From Paracoccaceae bacterium (GTDB lineage: Bacteria; Pseudomonadota; Alphaproteobacteria; Rhodobacterales; Rhodobacteraceae), in assembly GCA_015485015.1 (NCBI GenBank), contig WFUK01000177.1, forward strand, positions 1 through 7,513: a DNA stretch of 7,513 nucleotides. Reading direction: 5' to 3'. The position numbers and the translations under genes are program-made. Shown one piece after another: positions 1 through 6,363 of this stretch. The first letter of the stretch is position 1. Every line of letters starts with the position of its first letter. The notes beneath the pieces are model-generated. The model was given only the letters and a program-made list of their open reading frames with translations. It was not told the origin of the DNA and did no database searches.

Positions 1-92
1 CTGCGGGTGTCTCCATTGAAGATACTCCAGAAGGACCGAAATTTAGTTTGGGCTTAACTGCTGATCTGTCCAAATTAGAGGCCCTAGATTGA
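1..92 (+). CDS. cysS: C-terminal end of a gene, possibly cysteinyl-tRNA synthetase (partial)
   Basis: A frame read from base 3 is open to a TGA at 90-92 and gives about 29 residues, beginning AGVSIEDTPEGPKF and ending KLEALD. The gene starts outside the window. The AGV-(I/L)ED-x-P-x-G pattern near a C-terminus resembles the end of bacterial cysteinyl-tRNA synthetase, where E. coli has GIVLEDGPQGT. A KLEAL-like end also fits my recollection of Rhodobacterales CysRS, and cysS is a plausible neighbour of cimA there. With so few residues and no catalytic motif, the identity is an inference. That a coding frame ends here is better supported. The stop overlaps an ATG (TGATG, 90-94) that opens a small frame across the palindrome region. 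Confidence 0.5.
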   Translation, partial: AGVSIEDTPEGPKFSLGLTADLSKLEALD

Positions 93-120
93 TGTCCGTT
101 CCAACACAAACCCGCGCTCA

Positions 121-144
121 TGGTGGGGTGAAACCCCACCCTAC
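121..144 (-). repeat. GTAG-headed REP-like palindrome, copy 1
   Basis: Read on the minus strand from 144 to 121, this is GTAG followed by an 8-bp stem, GGTGGGGT / ACCCCACC, around a 3-base TTC loop. It is the inverted counterpart of the element at 189-212: the two 24-base units differ at one base, in the loop. A 5' GTAG tetranucleotide beside an imperfect or perfect GC-rich palindrome is the known architecture of REP sequences mobilised by REP-associated tyrosine transposases (RAYT). The transposase is not in this window, so assignment to that class is by shape only. Confidence 0.7.
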
Positions 145-158
145 ATTCGGGCACCAAA

Positions 159-183
159 GGTGCGTGCAAAGCACACACCCTAC
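159..183 (-). repeat. GTAG-headed palindrome, divergent copy 2
   Basis: Read on the minus strand from 183 to 159, this is GTAG, then GGTGTGTGC, a TTT loop, and GCACGCACC. The 9-bp stem has one G-T wobble. Head, loop length and outer GGTG/CACC pairs match the flanking copies, but the inner stem bases differ, as expected of a related variant palindrome. Its left arm can instead pair with the upstream GCACC at 151-155 (GCACC-AAA-GGTGC, 151-163), so two hairpins compete for these bases. Confidence 0.5.
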
Positions 184-188
184 ATCCC

Positions 189-212
189 GTAGGGTGGGGT
201 TTTACCCCACCA
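189..212 (+). repeat. GTAG-headed REP-like palindrome, copy 3
   Basis: GTAG at 189-192 is followed by GGTGGGGT (193-200), a TTT loop, and ACCCCACC (204-211). It is inverted relative to copies 1 and 2, giving the head-to-head layout of a bacterial interspersed mosaic element. Its head also pairs with that of copy 2: CACCCTAC at 176-183 and GTAGGGTG at 189-196 form a perfect 8-bp inverted repeat with a 5-base spacer. It ends 16 bases before the cimA start codon and just upstream of the cimA ribosome binding site, so its folding could affect cimA mRNA. Confidence 0.7.
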
Positions 213-228
213 ATTTCGGAGCCGCCGC

Positions 229-1851
229 ATGACCACCCACATCACCCTCTACGACACCACCCTGCGTGACGGCCAACAAACCCAAGGCGTGGATTTCTCT
301 GCCGAGGACAAGACCCGCATTGCCCTCGCGCTTGATGCCCTCGGCATTGATTATATCGAAGGCGGCTGGCCGGGGGCCAACCCCACCGACTCCGAGTTTT
401 TCGACAACGCCCCCAGCCTCAAATCCGCCACCTTTACCGCCTTTGGCATGACCAAGCGTGCGGGGCGCTCGGCCGCGAATGACGAGGTGCTGGCCGGCGT
501 GGCCAATGCCAACACCCCCGCCATCTGCCTTGTTGGCAAAACCCATGATTTCCATGTCACTACCGCCCTTGGCATTGATCTTCCTGCCAATCTGGAAAAC
601 ATCACCCAAAGCATCACCCACCTGCGCGGCCTTTCGCGCGAGGTGCTGTTTGATGCCGAGCATTTCTTTGACGGCTTCAAATCCAACCCCGAATACGCCC
701 TTAAATGCTGCCTTGAGGCTTATCACGCCGGCGCCCGCTGGGTGGTGCTTTGCGATACCAATGGCGGCGCCCTGCCCGACGATATCAAAGCCGGTGTTCG
801 CGCCATTATCAAGGCGGGCGTGCCGGGTGATCATATCGGCATCCACACCCATAACGATACCGAACACGCCGCCGCCAATACCCTGGCGGCAATTGATGCC
901 GGTGCGCGGCAAATCCAGGGCACGCTCAATGGCCTTGGCGAGCGCTGCGGCAATGCCAATCTCGTCACCCTGATCCCGACGCTGCTGCTGAAAGAACCAT
1001 ATGCCAGCCGCTATGATATTGGCGTCACCAAGGCGCATCTTTCCGGCCTCACCAAGCTTTCACGGATGCTCGATGACATCCTCAACCGCGTGCCAAACCC
1101 GAGCGCGGCTTATGTGGGCGCGTCGGCCTTCACCCATAAGGCAGGTCTGCATGCCAGCGCCATCCTCAAGGACCCGACCACCTACGAGCATATTCCGCCC
1201 GAAACCGTCGGCAATGCCCGCCTTGTGCCGATGTCCAACCAAGCGGGGCAGAGCAATCTGCGGGCGCGGCTGAAAGATGCGGGCCTGATCGTGGCCAAGG
1301 GTGATCCGGCCCTGCTTGAAATCCTCAACCGTGTGAAGGCGCGCGAGGATAAGGGCTATGCTTACGATAGCGCGCAGGCCAGCTTTGAGCTGCTGGCCCG
1401 CGAGGTGCTGGGGCAGATGCCGCGCTTTTTCGAGGTCAAGCGCTACCGCGTAACTGTCGAGCGGCGCAAGAACAAGGCCGATAAATCCGTCACGCTTTCT
1501 GAAGCCGTGGTGGCGGTGAAGGTCGGCGGCGTGAAAAAACTCTCGGTTTCCGATAGCCTGGACGAACATGGCAAAGATAGCGGGCCGGTCAATGCGCTGG
1601 CCAAGGCGCTGGCCAAAGATCTCGGCCCCTATCAGGCGATTATCGACGATATGCGGCTGGTGGATTTTAAGGTCCGCATCACCAATGGCGGCACCGAGGC
1701 GGTGACGCGCGTGCTGATTGATAGCGAGGATAGCGCAGGCCAGCGCTGGTCCACCGTCGGGGTCTCGGCCAACATCGTAGACGCCTCCTTTCAGGCGCTG
1801 CTCGACGCCATTCGCTGGAAGCTGATCCGCGACGGGGCGACCGATGTCTGA
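229..1851 (+). CDS. cimA: (R)-citramalate synthase
   Basis: A 540-residue member of the isopropylmalate/homocitrate/citramalate synthase family. The predicted cytoplasmic reaction is condensation of acetyl-CoA with pyruvate to (R)-citramalate, which opens the threonine-independent route to 2-oxobutanoate and isoleucine. The TIM barrel begins with the metal/substrate motif YDTTLRDGQQ (8-17). The metal-binding HTHND is at 206-210 and GLGERCGNANL at 235-245. A C-terminal LeuA-type regulatory domain covers about 400-530, with the SxNIVDASFQAL stretch near 513-524. The length of about 540 residues fits the citramalate-synthase group rather than shorter homocitrate synthases. The start is ATG at 229, with GGAG at 218-221 seven bases upstream. 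The stop overlaps the next gene by 8 bases. Isoleucine feedback through the C-terminal domain is known for the family but not visible here. Annotation as 2-isopropylmalate synthase is less likely. Confidence 0.93.
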   Translation: MTTHITLYDTTLRDGQQTQGVDFSAEDKTRIALALDALGIDYIEGGWPGANPTDSEFFDNAPSLKSATFTAFGMTKRAGRSAANDEVLAGVANANTPAICLVGKTHDFHVTTALGIDLPANLENITQSITHLRGLSREVLFDAEHFFDGFKSNPEYALKCCLEAYHAGARWVVLCDTNGGALPDDIKAGVRAIIKAGVPGDHIGIHTHNDTEHAAANTLAAIDAGARQIQGTLNGLGERCGNANLVTLIPTLLLKEPYASRYDIGVTKAHLSGLTKLSRMLDDILNRVPNPSAAYVGASAFTHKAGLHASAILKDPTTYEHIPPETVGNARLVPMSNQAGQSNLRARLKDAGLIVAKGDPALLEILNRVKAREDKGYAYDSAQASFELLAREVLGQMPRFFEVKRYRVTVERRKNKADKSVTLSEAVVAVKVGGVKKLSVSDSLDEHGKDSGPVNALAKALAKDLGPYQAIIDDMRLVDFKVRITNGGTEAVTRVLIDSEDSAGQRWSTVGVSANIVDASFQALLDAIRWKLIRDGATDV

Positions 1852-2551
1852 AGCGTTTGACGCCTTCATGGAGCTATATTCCGGCCTACCGCGCGAGGGG
1901 CCGGGCAGTGTAAACAGCCTGCTCAACGTGCTGGAGATCGCCGACCCTCCGCCCTTGGGCCGCGTGCTGGATGCCGCTTGTGGCTCGGGTGCGGATAGCG
2001 AAACCCTGCTGCGCGCCCTGCCTGGGCTGGAGATTGTGGGAATTGACAAGCAGGAGGCCTTTATTTCGGCGGCCAAAGCACGGGGGCTAAAGGCGGATTT
2101 TCGGGTGGGGGATATGCTCTGGCCCGAAGGTGGTTTTGATCTGATCTGGTGCGCGGGCGCGGTTTATTTCTTCGGGTTGGAAACCGTGCTGGAAGCGTGG
2201 CGCGGTCATCTTTTTCCCCATGGCAAGGTGGCGTTTTCCGAGGTGGTTTGGCGCGGCCAGCCAAGCGCAGAGGCCCGTGATTTTTGGGCGGAAGCCTATC
2301 CGGCGATGGATACCGAAAGCGGCCTTCATACCCGCATCGAGGCCGCAGGCTTCAAGGTGATTTCAGCCGAGCCGCTGGGCCAAGCGGGCTGGAACGGGTA
2401 TTATGACGGCCTGCGTAAAAACATCACCCGCCTAAAGGGGAAAAGCGCCGTGATGGATCGCGTGATCGCCGAAACCCAAGCCGAGATCGCGATCTATGAG
2501 GTGCATTTTGGCGAATATGATTATGTCGTCTATCTGGCGGAGCCTGCATGA
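1844..2551 (+). CDS. class I SAM-dependent methyltransferase
   Basis: A 235-residue protein with a Rossmann-type methyltransferase fold. Motif I is VLDAACGSGAD (41-51), the acidic residue binding the SAM ribose is in GIDKQ (66-70), motif II is near RVGDM (87-91), and the strand FDLIWCAGAVYFF (98-110) corresponds to the post-II region. The N-terminal SGLPREGPGS (13-22) resembles the LPRQGPGS motif of a widespread uncharacterised methyltransferase subfamily, and the FWAEAYPAM stretch (147-155) also fits that group. There is no signal peptide or membrane segment. The ATG lies inside the 3' end of cimA (8-base overlap) without a strong ribosome binding site, so translation is probably coupled to cimA. 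Its own stop shares ATGA with the next gene. The substrate is unknown. It does not look like the NDUFAF5 branch despite the NDUFAF6-like neighbour. Confidence 0.85.
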   Translation: MSEAFDAFMELYSGLPREGPGSVNSLLNVLEIADPPPLGRVLDAACGSGADSETLLRALPGLEIVGIDKQEAFISAAKARGLKADFRVGDMLWPEGGFDLIWCAGAVYFFGLETVLEAWRGHLFPHGKVAFSEVVWRGQPSAEARDFWAEAYPAMDTESGLHTRIEAAGFKVISAEPLGQAGWNGYYDGLRKNITRLKGKSAVMDRVIAETQAEIAIYEVHFGEYDYVVYLAEPA

Positions 2552-3312
2552 GCTTTGACATTTGCGAAAAACTGGTGAAATCCGGTGATCCGGATCGCTT
2601 CCTTGCCGCGCAATCCGCCCCGCTGCAAAGCCGGCGCGCGCTGATGGCACTCTATGCGGTCAACCTCGAAATCGCCCGCGCGCCGTGGGCCAGCCCCGAG
2701 CCGCTGGTGGCGCAAATGCGGCTGCGCTGGTGGGCGGATGAAATCGGAAAAATCTATCGTGGAGAGCTGGTTAACAACCACGAGATATTGCCAGCGCTCC
2801 GCGAAACCATATTTGACCATAACCTGCCCCAAGCGCTATTCGAGGCGCTGATCGAGGCCCGACAAGCCGATATATACGCCGATCCCCCAACCAGTCGCGC
2901 CGCATTTGATACCTATATCGAGACCACCTCGGGCGGCGTGATGGAGCTGGCGGCGCGCATCCTTGGCGCGCCCGGGGCCGCCCTGCCCACGGTGCGGGAT
3001 TTTGCGTATGGCGCGGGGGTGGCTAGCCTGTTGCGAGCGGTGCCGGCGCTCAAGGCGCGGGGGTATTCGCCGCTGCCGGAGGGGGGTGAGGCTATCATAA
3101 CCACCGCGCAACGCCGCCTTGATCTGGCCCGCCAACAGCGCCGCAAAATTCCAAAATCGCTGGCCCCTGCCCTGCTTGCGGGCTGGCGGGCGGATACCAC
3201 GTTGAAAGAAGCACAAAAGCGCCCCGAAAATATTGCTAAAGGCTTGCTGGAGGAATCCCCGGCATGGCGCAGGCTATCCTATCAGCTCCGCTTATGGTCT
3301 GGCCGCTGGTGA
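2548..3312 (+). CDS. squalene/phytoene synthase-fold protein, NDUFAF6-like
   Basis: A 254-residue protein related to squalene/phytoene synthases. Landmarks are the ALMALYAVNLEI helix (31-42), QMRLRWWADEI (56-66), YIETTSGGVMELAARILG (123-140) and GAGVASLLRAVPALKARGY (155-173). In active synthases, the first helix carries DDxxD and the last segment carries a second Asp motif of the form RDVxEDxxxGRxYLP. Here these read NLEIARAP and RAVPALKARGYSPLP, so both sets of metal-binding aspartates are missing. Loss of catalytic motifs with retained fold is typical of the alphaproteobacterial/mitochondrial NDUFAF6 group, whose human member assists assembly of respiratory complex I. A role in complex I assembly is therefore inferred; prenyl condensation is unlikely. 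GGAG at 2539-2542 precedes the ATG by five bases, and the ATG overlaps the methyltransferase stop (ATGA). It is the last gene of the cimA operon. Confidence 0.8.
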   Translation: MSFDICEKLVKSGDPDRFLAAQSAPLQSRRALMALYAVNLEIARAPWASPEPLVAQMRLRWWADEIGKIYRGELVNNHEILPALRETIFDHNLPQALFEALIEARQADIYADPPTSRAAFDTYIETTSGGVMELAARILGAPGAALPTVRDFAYGAGVASLLRAVPALKARGYSPLPEGGEAIITTAQRRLDLARQQRRKIPKSLAPALLAGWRADTTLKEAQKRPENIAKGLLEESPAWRRLSYQLRLWSGRW

Positions 3313-3328
3313 GCCATGCCTGCTTGGG

Positions 3329-4549
3329 CTATACCGTTTCGCGATCTTTTCCGCTCAGCGCAAACCATAAAAGCGCGCCGCCTGCCAAAGCCAGCAAGGG
3401 CAGCATCGCAAGGTTTACCGCTTGCCAGCCTTCTTGCGGGGTGCCACCCGAGCAATTCATCAAGCCACCCGAGCTAAGCGAAGCCACGGTAACCATGCCA
3501 AATACCAGAAAATCATTTAGCCCCTGCACCCGCCCGCGCTCCTCGGGGCGATGCGCCTCGGCCAGCATGGTTGTTGCGCCGATAAAGCCGAAATTCCAAC
3601 CGATCCCGAGCAAGATAAGCACCCAGAAAAAATGCGTTAGCGTCACGCCGCTAAGGGCGACAATCCCCGCAGCCGCCAAGATCACAAGCCCCGTGGCAAT
3701 CACCTTTCGAACGCCAAACCATGTGATGATATAGCCGGTGAAAAACGACGGCACATACATGGCCAGCACATGCGCCGACACCACATCGGCCGCATCGTTG
3801 GTTTGAAATCCGCAGCCGACCACCGCCAGCGGGGTCGAGGTCATGACCAAATTCATCAATGAATAGGAAACCATGCCGCTAATAATCGCCACGGCAACTT
3901 TGGGCGTGCGCAATAGCTGCCCGATGCTGCGGCCTCCGGATTTTCCGATTTCCCCCGGCTCGGGCTTTGGTATTTTGAGCGCCATAAACAAAAAGATACC
4001 AAATATATTCAGCGCAATCACCGCGAGATAAGCCCCCGCAAAAGGCACCGGTGCCAGCGCATCCTGGGTGAGCTTTACCAGCTGTGGTCCGATGATAGCG
4101 GCCAATAGCCCGCCCGCCATCACCCATGAAATCGCCTTTGGCGTAAATTCCGGCGAGGCGGTATCGGTTGCGGCAAACCGATAAAACCCCTGCGCCGACA
4201 TATAAATACCGGTCAGAAATCCGCCAACCAAAAATAGCTGGAAAGACTGGATATAGAGCGCATAAACCTGAATGCCAGCGCTGAGCGCCCCCGCAACAAC
4301 CCCCAGCATAAAGCCCGCGCGCCGGCCATATTTTTGCATAACCGTGGCCATAACCGGCGCGCTAAGCATGGAGCCAAGAATGATAAGCGAAATCGGCAAG
4401 GTCGCCAAGCAGGCATTGGGCGACAGGTATTGCCCCGCCAGCCCGCCAAGAATGAAGCTGATCGCCATCTGCGCGCCCAGCACCGCCTGTGCCGTAATCA
4501 AAACCACGAGGTTCCGCTTGGCCAGTGAATCATTTACCATATGTGTCAT
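3329..4549 (-). CDS. MFS transporter (12 TM segments predicted)
   Basis: A 406-residue inner-membrane protein with about twelve hydrophobic segments, two halves, and a cytoplasmic loop at about 193-217. Between TM2 and TM3, KYGRRAG (73-79) is a version of the MFS motif A loop. The second-half counterpart includes WFGVRK (277-282). A GWNFGFIGATTMLAEAHRP stretch (317-335) followed by ERGRVQGLNDF (337-347) is characteristic of a broadly distributed bacterial MFS branch of unknown substrate. I chose ATG at 4549 (MTHMVNDS...). The frame is open upstream to 4612, but the extra 21 residues are Cys/Arg/His-rich and not transporter-like. ATG at 4540 is an alternative. No strong ribosome binding site precedes either. 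It lies 78 bases downstream of the oxidoreductase on the same strand and is probably cotranscribed. Export or uptake of a small molecule is all that can be said. Confidence 0.87.
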   Translation of the reverse strand: MTHMVNDSLAKRNLVVLITAQAVLGAQMAISFILGGLAGQYLSPNACLATLPISLIILGSMLSAPVMATVMQKYGRRAGFMLGVVAGALSAGIQVYALYIQSFQLFLVGGFLTGIYMSAQGFYRFAATDTASPEFTPKAISWVMAGGLLAAIIGPQLVKLTQDALAPVPFAGAYLAVIALNIFGIFLFMALKIPKPEPGEIGKSGGRSIGQLLRTPKVAVAIISGMVSYSLMNLVMTSTPLAVVGCGFQTNDAADVVSAHVLAMYVPSFFTGYIITWFGVRKVIATGLVILAAAGIVALSGVTLTHFFWVLILLGIGWNFGFIGATTMLAEAHRPEERGRVQGLNDFLVFGMVTVASLSSGGLMNCSGGTPQEGWQAVNLAMLPLLALAGGALLWFALSGKDRETV

Positions 4550-4627
4550 GGCCGGATTTGTATGCCTGCATATGCCGAATGGCCAGAGGCAAAATCGAAA
4601 ACTGCAGCACAAGCCATGGATCGGGGC
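4550..4627. other. short gap between oxidoreductase and MFS transporter genes
   Basis: These 78 bases contain no gene and no stem-loop followed by a T-run that would end transcription from the oxidoreductase on the minus strand. An 8-bp palindrome, GCATATGC, sits at 4568-4575, and TATGCC is repeated directly at 4561-4566 and 4571-4576. Neither has an evident function. Read-through from the oxidoreductase into the transporter is the simpler reading. Confidence 0.35.
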
Positions 4628-5632
4628 TTATTCCTCGCGCAGGGTTACCACAATCTTGCCCCCGGCTTGCCCGCTAGCGCTGCGGGCAAAAGCCTCCGAT
4701 AGGCGCGCCAGCGGAAAGCTCGAATCAATAACCGCCCTGATTTTTCCGGCCTCGATCAGCTTGGTGATTTGCGCCAGCTCCGAACCACTCTCATGCATCC
4801 AGTGATAGATATAAACAACGCCATGCCGCGCCGCCCGTCGCCGGATTTTCCATTGGTTCAGCCGCGCCAGCCCGCCAACCAGTGCATTTCCACCTATGCG
4901 AGCCACCGTTTCGGGGTCCGGAATACCTTGAATGCTGACCAGCACGCCGCCCTTTTTTAAGGTCTGAAAAGACGCCTCATGCACATCCGAACCCAGCGTA
5001 TCAAACACAATATCCATTTCCCGTGCGTGGTCTTCTATTCGCTGGTTGCGATAATCGATGATTTCATCCGCGCCGAGTGCCCGCAGGCTATCCACCCGCT
5101 TTTGGCTGGCGGTGGTGATCACATAAGCCCCCATCGCCTTGGCATATTGGATCGCAAAGCTCCCCACCCCGCCGCCGCCGGCATGAATAAGCACCCGCGA
5201 ACCCGCCTTGATACCGGCCTTTTGCAAGGCTTGCAGGGTGGTAAGGCCCACCAGCGGAATTGTGGCCGCCTCGGAAAAGCTCATATTGGCCGGTTTGATG
5301 GCCACAGCCGAAGCGGGCAAACAGATATATTCCGCAAAGCTGCCCGTGGCTTTGAGCGGCGTGCGGAAATAAACATCGTCGTTAAGACAAACCCCCTCAA
5401 CACCCGCGCCAAGGCCTTCAACCACCCCCGCGCCATCGCTGCCAAGGCGGAGCGGAAAACTCGCCTTTACCAAGGGCTTCAGGTCTCCCTTGGCCTGCTT
5501 CCAGTCAATCGGGTTTACGCTGGCCGCCATGATCCGCACCAAAACCTCGCCCTTGCGCGGCTCCGGCTTTGGCGGCTCGCCGATTTTGACATTTTCTAGC
5601 GGGCCATATGCGGTAATAAAGGCGGCTTTCAT
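4628..5632 (-). CDS. zinc-independent MDR-family NAD(P)H oxidoreductase (quinone reductase-like)
   Basis: A 334-residue medium-chain dehydrogenase/reductase. The N-terminal GroES-like domain has the ASVNPIDWKQAKG stretch (37-49), and LRLGSDGAGVV (61-71) stands where zinc-dependent alcohol dehydrogenases have GHE. The structural four-cysteine lobe is absent, so this is the quinone oxidoreductase type. The nucleotide-binding Rossmann motif is HAGGGGVGSFAIQYAKAMGA (150-169). The C-terminal part, with GKIRAVID and a G-Q-A-G-G-K-I-V end, is typical of this family. The likely activity is NADPH-dependent reduction of quinones or of alpha,beta-unsaturated carbonyls in the cytoplasm; the substrate cannot be read. 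The start ATG (5630-5632) has GGGAG (complement of 5639-5643) six bases upstream. It is divergent from the DNA glycosylase operon and upstream of the MFS gene. Confidence 0.88.
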   Translation of the reverse strand: MKAAFITAYGPLENVKIGEPPKPEPRKGEVLVRIMAASVNPIDWKQAKGDLKPLVKASFPLRLGSDGAGVVEGLGAGVEGVCLNDDVYFRTPLKATGSFAEYICLPASAVAIKPANMSFSEAATIPLVGLTTLQALQKAGIKAGSRVLIHAGGGGVGSFAIQYAKAMGAYVITTASQKRVDSLRALGADEIIDYRNQRIEDHAREMDIVFDTLGSDVHEASFQTLKKGGVLVSIQGIPDPETVARIGGNALVGGLARLNQWKIRRRAARHGVVYIYHWMHESGSELAQITKLIEAGKIRAVIDSSFPLARLSEAFARSASGQAGGKIVVTLREE

Positions 5633-5733
5633 TCGGGTCTCCCTTTTTTAGCGGGATGCTGGGGCTTTGCCGCTGGCTTGTCCATTGAAATATTCATAGG
5701 GTCTGTCATGCTGCGGGCTTTCTGGAGGGTGGT
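5633..5733. promoter_or_regulatory. divergent intergenic region with putative promoters for both operons
   Basis: These 101 bases separate the start codons of the minus-strand oxidoreductase and the plus-strand glycosylase, so both promoters should lie here or just inside the genes. The centre is AT-richer than its surroundings and contains TGAAATATTCA (5686-5696), an imperfect palindrome with TGAA/TTCA arms that could be an operator. No clean sigma-70 -35/-10 pair stands out on either strand, so exact promoter positions are not assigned. Confidence 0.4.
5724..5729 (+). promoter_or_regulatory. ribosome binding site that fixes the TTG start of the glycosylase
   Basis: GGAGGG is the strongest Shine-Dalgarno match in the window and lies four bases before TTG at 5734. 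No in-frame ATG or GTG lies close to it, so TTG is the probable start codon. Confidence 0.65.
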
Positions 5734-6363
5734 TTGGACGAGGTTATTATCAAAAACGAAGCCGATGTGGCCAAAGGGGCGGCATGGCTGGCGGCGCAAG
5801 AGCCACGCTTTGCCCATGTGCTGAGCCTGACCGGCGCGCCGCCGACAAGGCTGCGCAAAGACGGGTTCGAAGCGCTGCTTTCCGCGATCGTATCGCAGCA
5901 AATATCCGTGGCGGCGGCGCGCGGGGTATGGGCCAAGCTGGAAGCGGCAGGGGCGGTCACGCCGGAGGCCATCACAGACTTGAGCGAAGAAGACCTGCGC
6001 GCGCTCGGGCTTTCGCGGCAAAAGGCGGGATATGCCAAGGCGCTGGCCGAGCGGGGCATTGATTTTGCAGCCTTGCGCCGCCAGCGCGCCGAGACGGTGG
6101 TGCTTGAATTAACCGCCGTAAAGGGGATCGGGGTCTGGACCGCCGAAATCTACGCCATGTTCAGCCTCGGGCGCGCCGATGTTTTTGCCGCTGGCGATTT
6201 GGCGCTACAGGAATCCGCCAAGATGCTTTTTGCGCTGGAGACCCGCCCCACCGATAAAGCCCTGCGCGAAATGGCCAAGGCATGGGCCCCGTGGAGATCC
6301 GTTGCGGCGCGGCTGCTTTGGGCCTATTATCATGTGATCAAGGATCGAGAAGGAATAAACTGA
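5734..6363 (+). CDS. alkA: DNA-3-methyladenine glycosylase II, AlkA-type HhH-GPD protein
   Basis: A 209-residue base-excision repair enzyme, predicted to remove 3-methyladenine and related alkylated purines by cleaving the N-glycosidic bond. FEALLSAIVSQQIS (45-58) is the conserved opening helix of HhH-GPD glycosylases. The helix-hairpin-helix is LTAVKGIGVWTAEIYAMFSLG (126-146), with the DNA-gripping KGIGVWTA turn. The catalytic aspartate is D155 in FAAGDLALQES, aligned with AlkA Asp238. It is shorter than E. coli AlkA (282 residues) because the N-terminal TBP-like domain is missing, as in yeast MAG1 and many bacterial short forms. There are no FeS cysteines, which argues against MutY or Nth. 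It starts with TTG, which may lower translation. Its TGA is directly followed by the ATG of the next gene, so it heads a likely alkylation-repair operon. Confidence 0.9.
   Translation: MDEVIIKNEADVAKGAAWLAAQEPRFAHVLSLTGAPPTRLRKDGFEALLSAIVSQQISVAAARGVWAKLEAAGAVTPEAITDLSEEDLRALGLSRQKAGYAKALAERGIDFAALRRQRAETVVLELTAVKGIGVWTAEIYAMFSLGRADVFAAGDLALQESAKMLFALETRPTDKALREMAKAWAPWRSVAARLLWAYYHVIKDREGIN

Noticed and set aside
121..212. CRISPR array or intrinsic terminator
   Set aside because: The units are inverted palindromes, not regularly spaced direct repeats with unique spacers, and neither GC-rich hairpin is followed by a T-run on the coding strand.
93..228. Isoleucine/leucine leader-peptide attenuator or T-box before cimA
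   Set aside because: The open frame here has no Ile, Val or Leu codon run, and no T-box sequence or antiterminator/terminator pair with a T-tract is present.
202..1038. Long minus-strand open frame (278 codons) opposite cimA
   Set aside because: It is the antisense shadow of a strongly supported gene in GC-rich sequence. The product is a low-complexity Gly/Ala/Ile-rich string with no recognisable domain.
1060..2076. Minus-strand open frame of 338 codons opposite cimA and the methyltransferase
   Set aside because: It spans the junction of two well-supported plus-strand genes, has no recognisable motif, and is explained by codon-position GC bias.
3264..3734. Plus-strand open frame of 156 codons starting inside the synthase-like gene and running over the MFS gene
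   Set aside because: It is mostly antisense to the transporter and its Pro/Ser/Lys-rich product has no fold-like pattern.
4550..4612. N-terminal 21-residue extension of the MFS transporter
   Set aside because: The extension is Cys/Arg/His-rich and unlike transporter N-termini. The ATG at 4549 begins a typical short hydrophilic leader before TM1.
4979..5599. Plus-strand open frame of 206 codons opposite the oxidoreductase
   Set aside because: It is the antisense shadow of a clear MDR-family gene and shows no domain signal.
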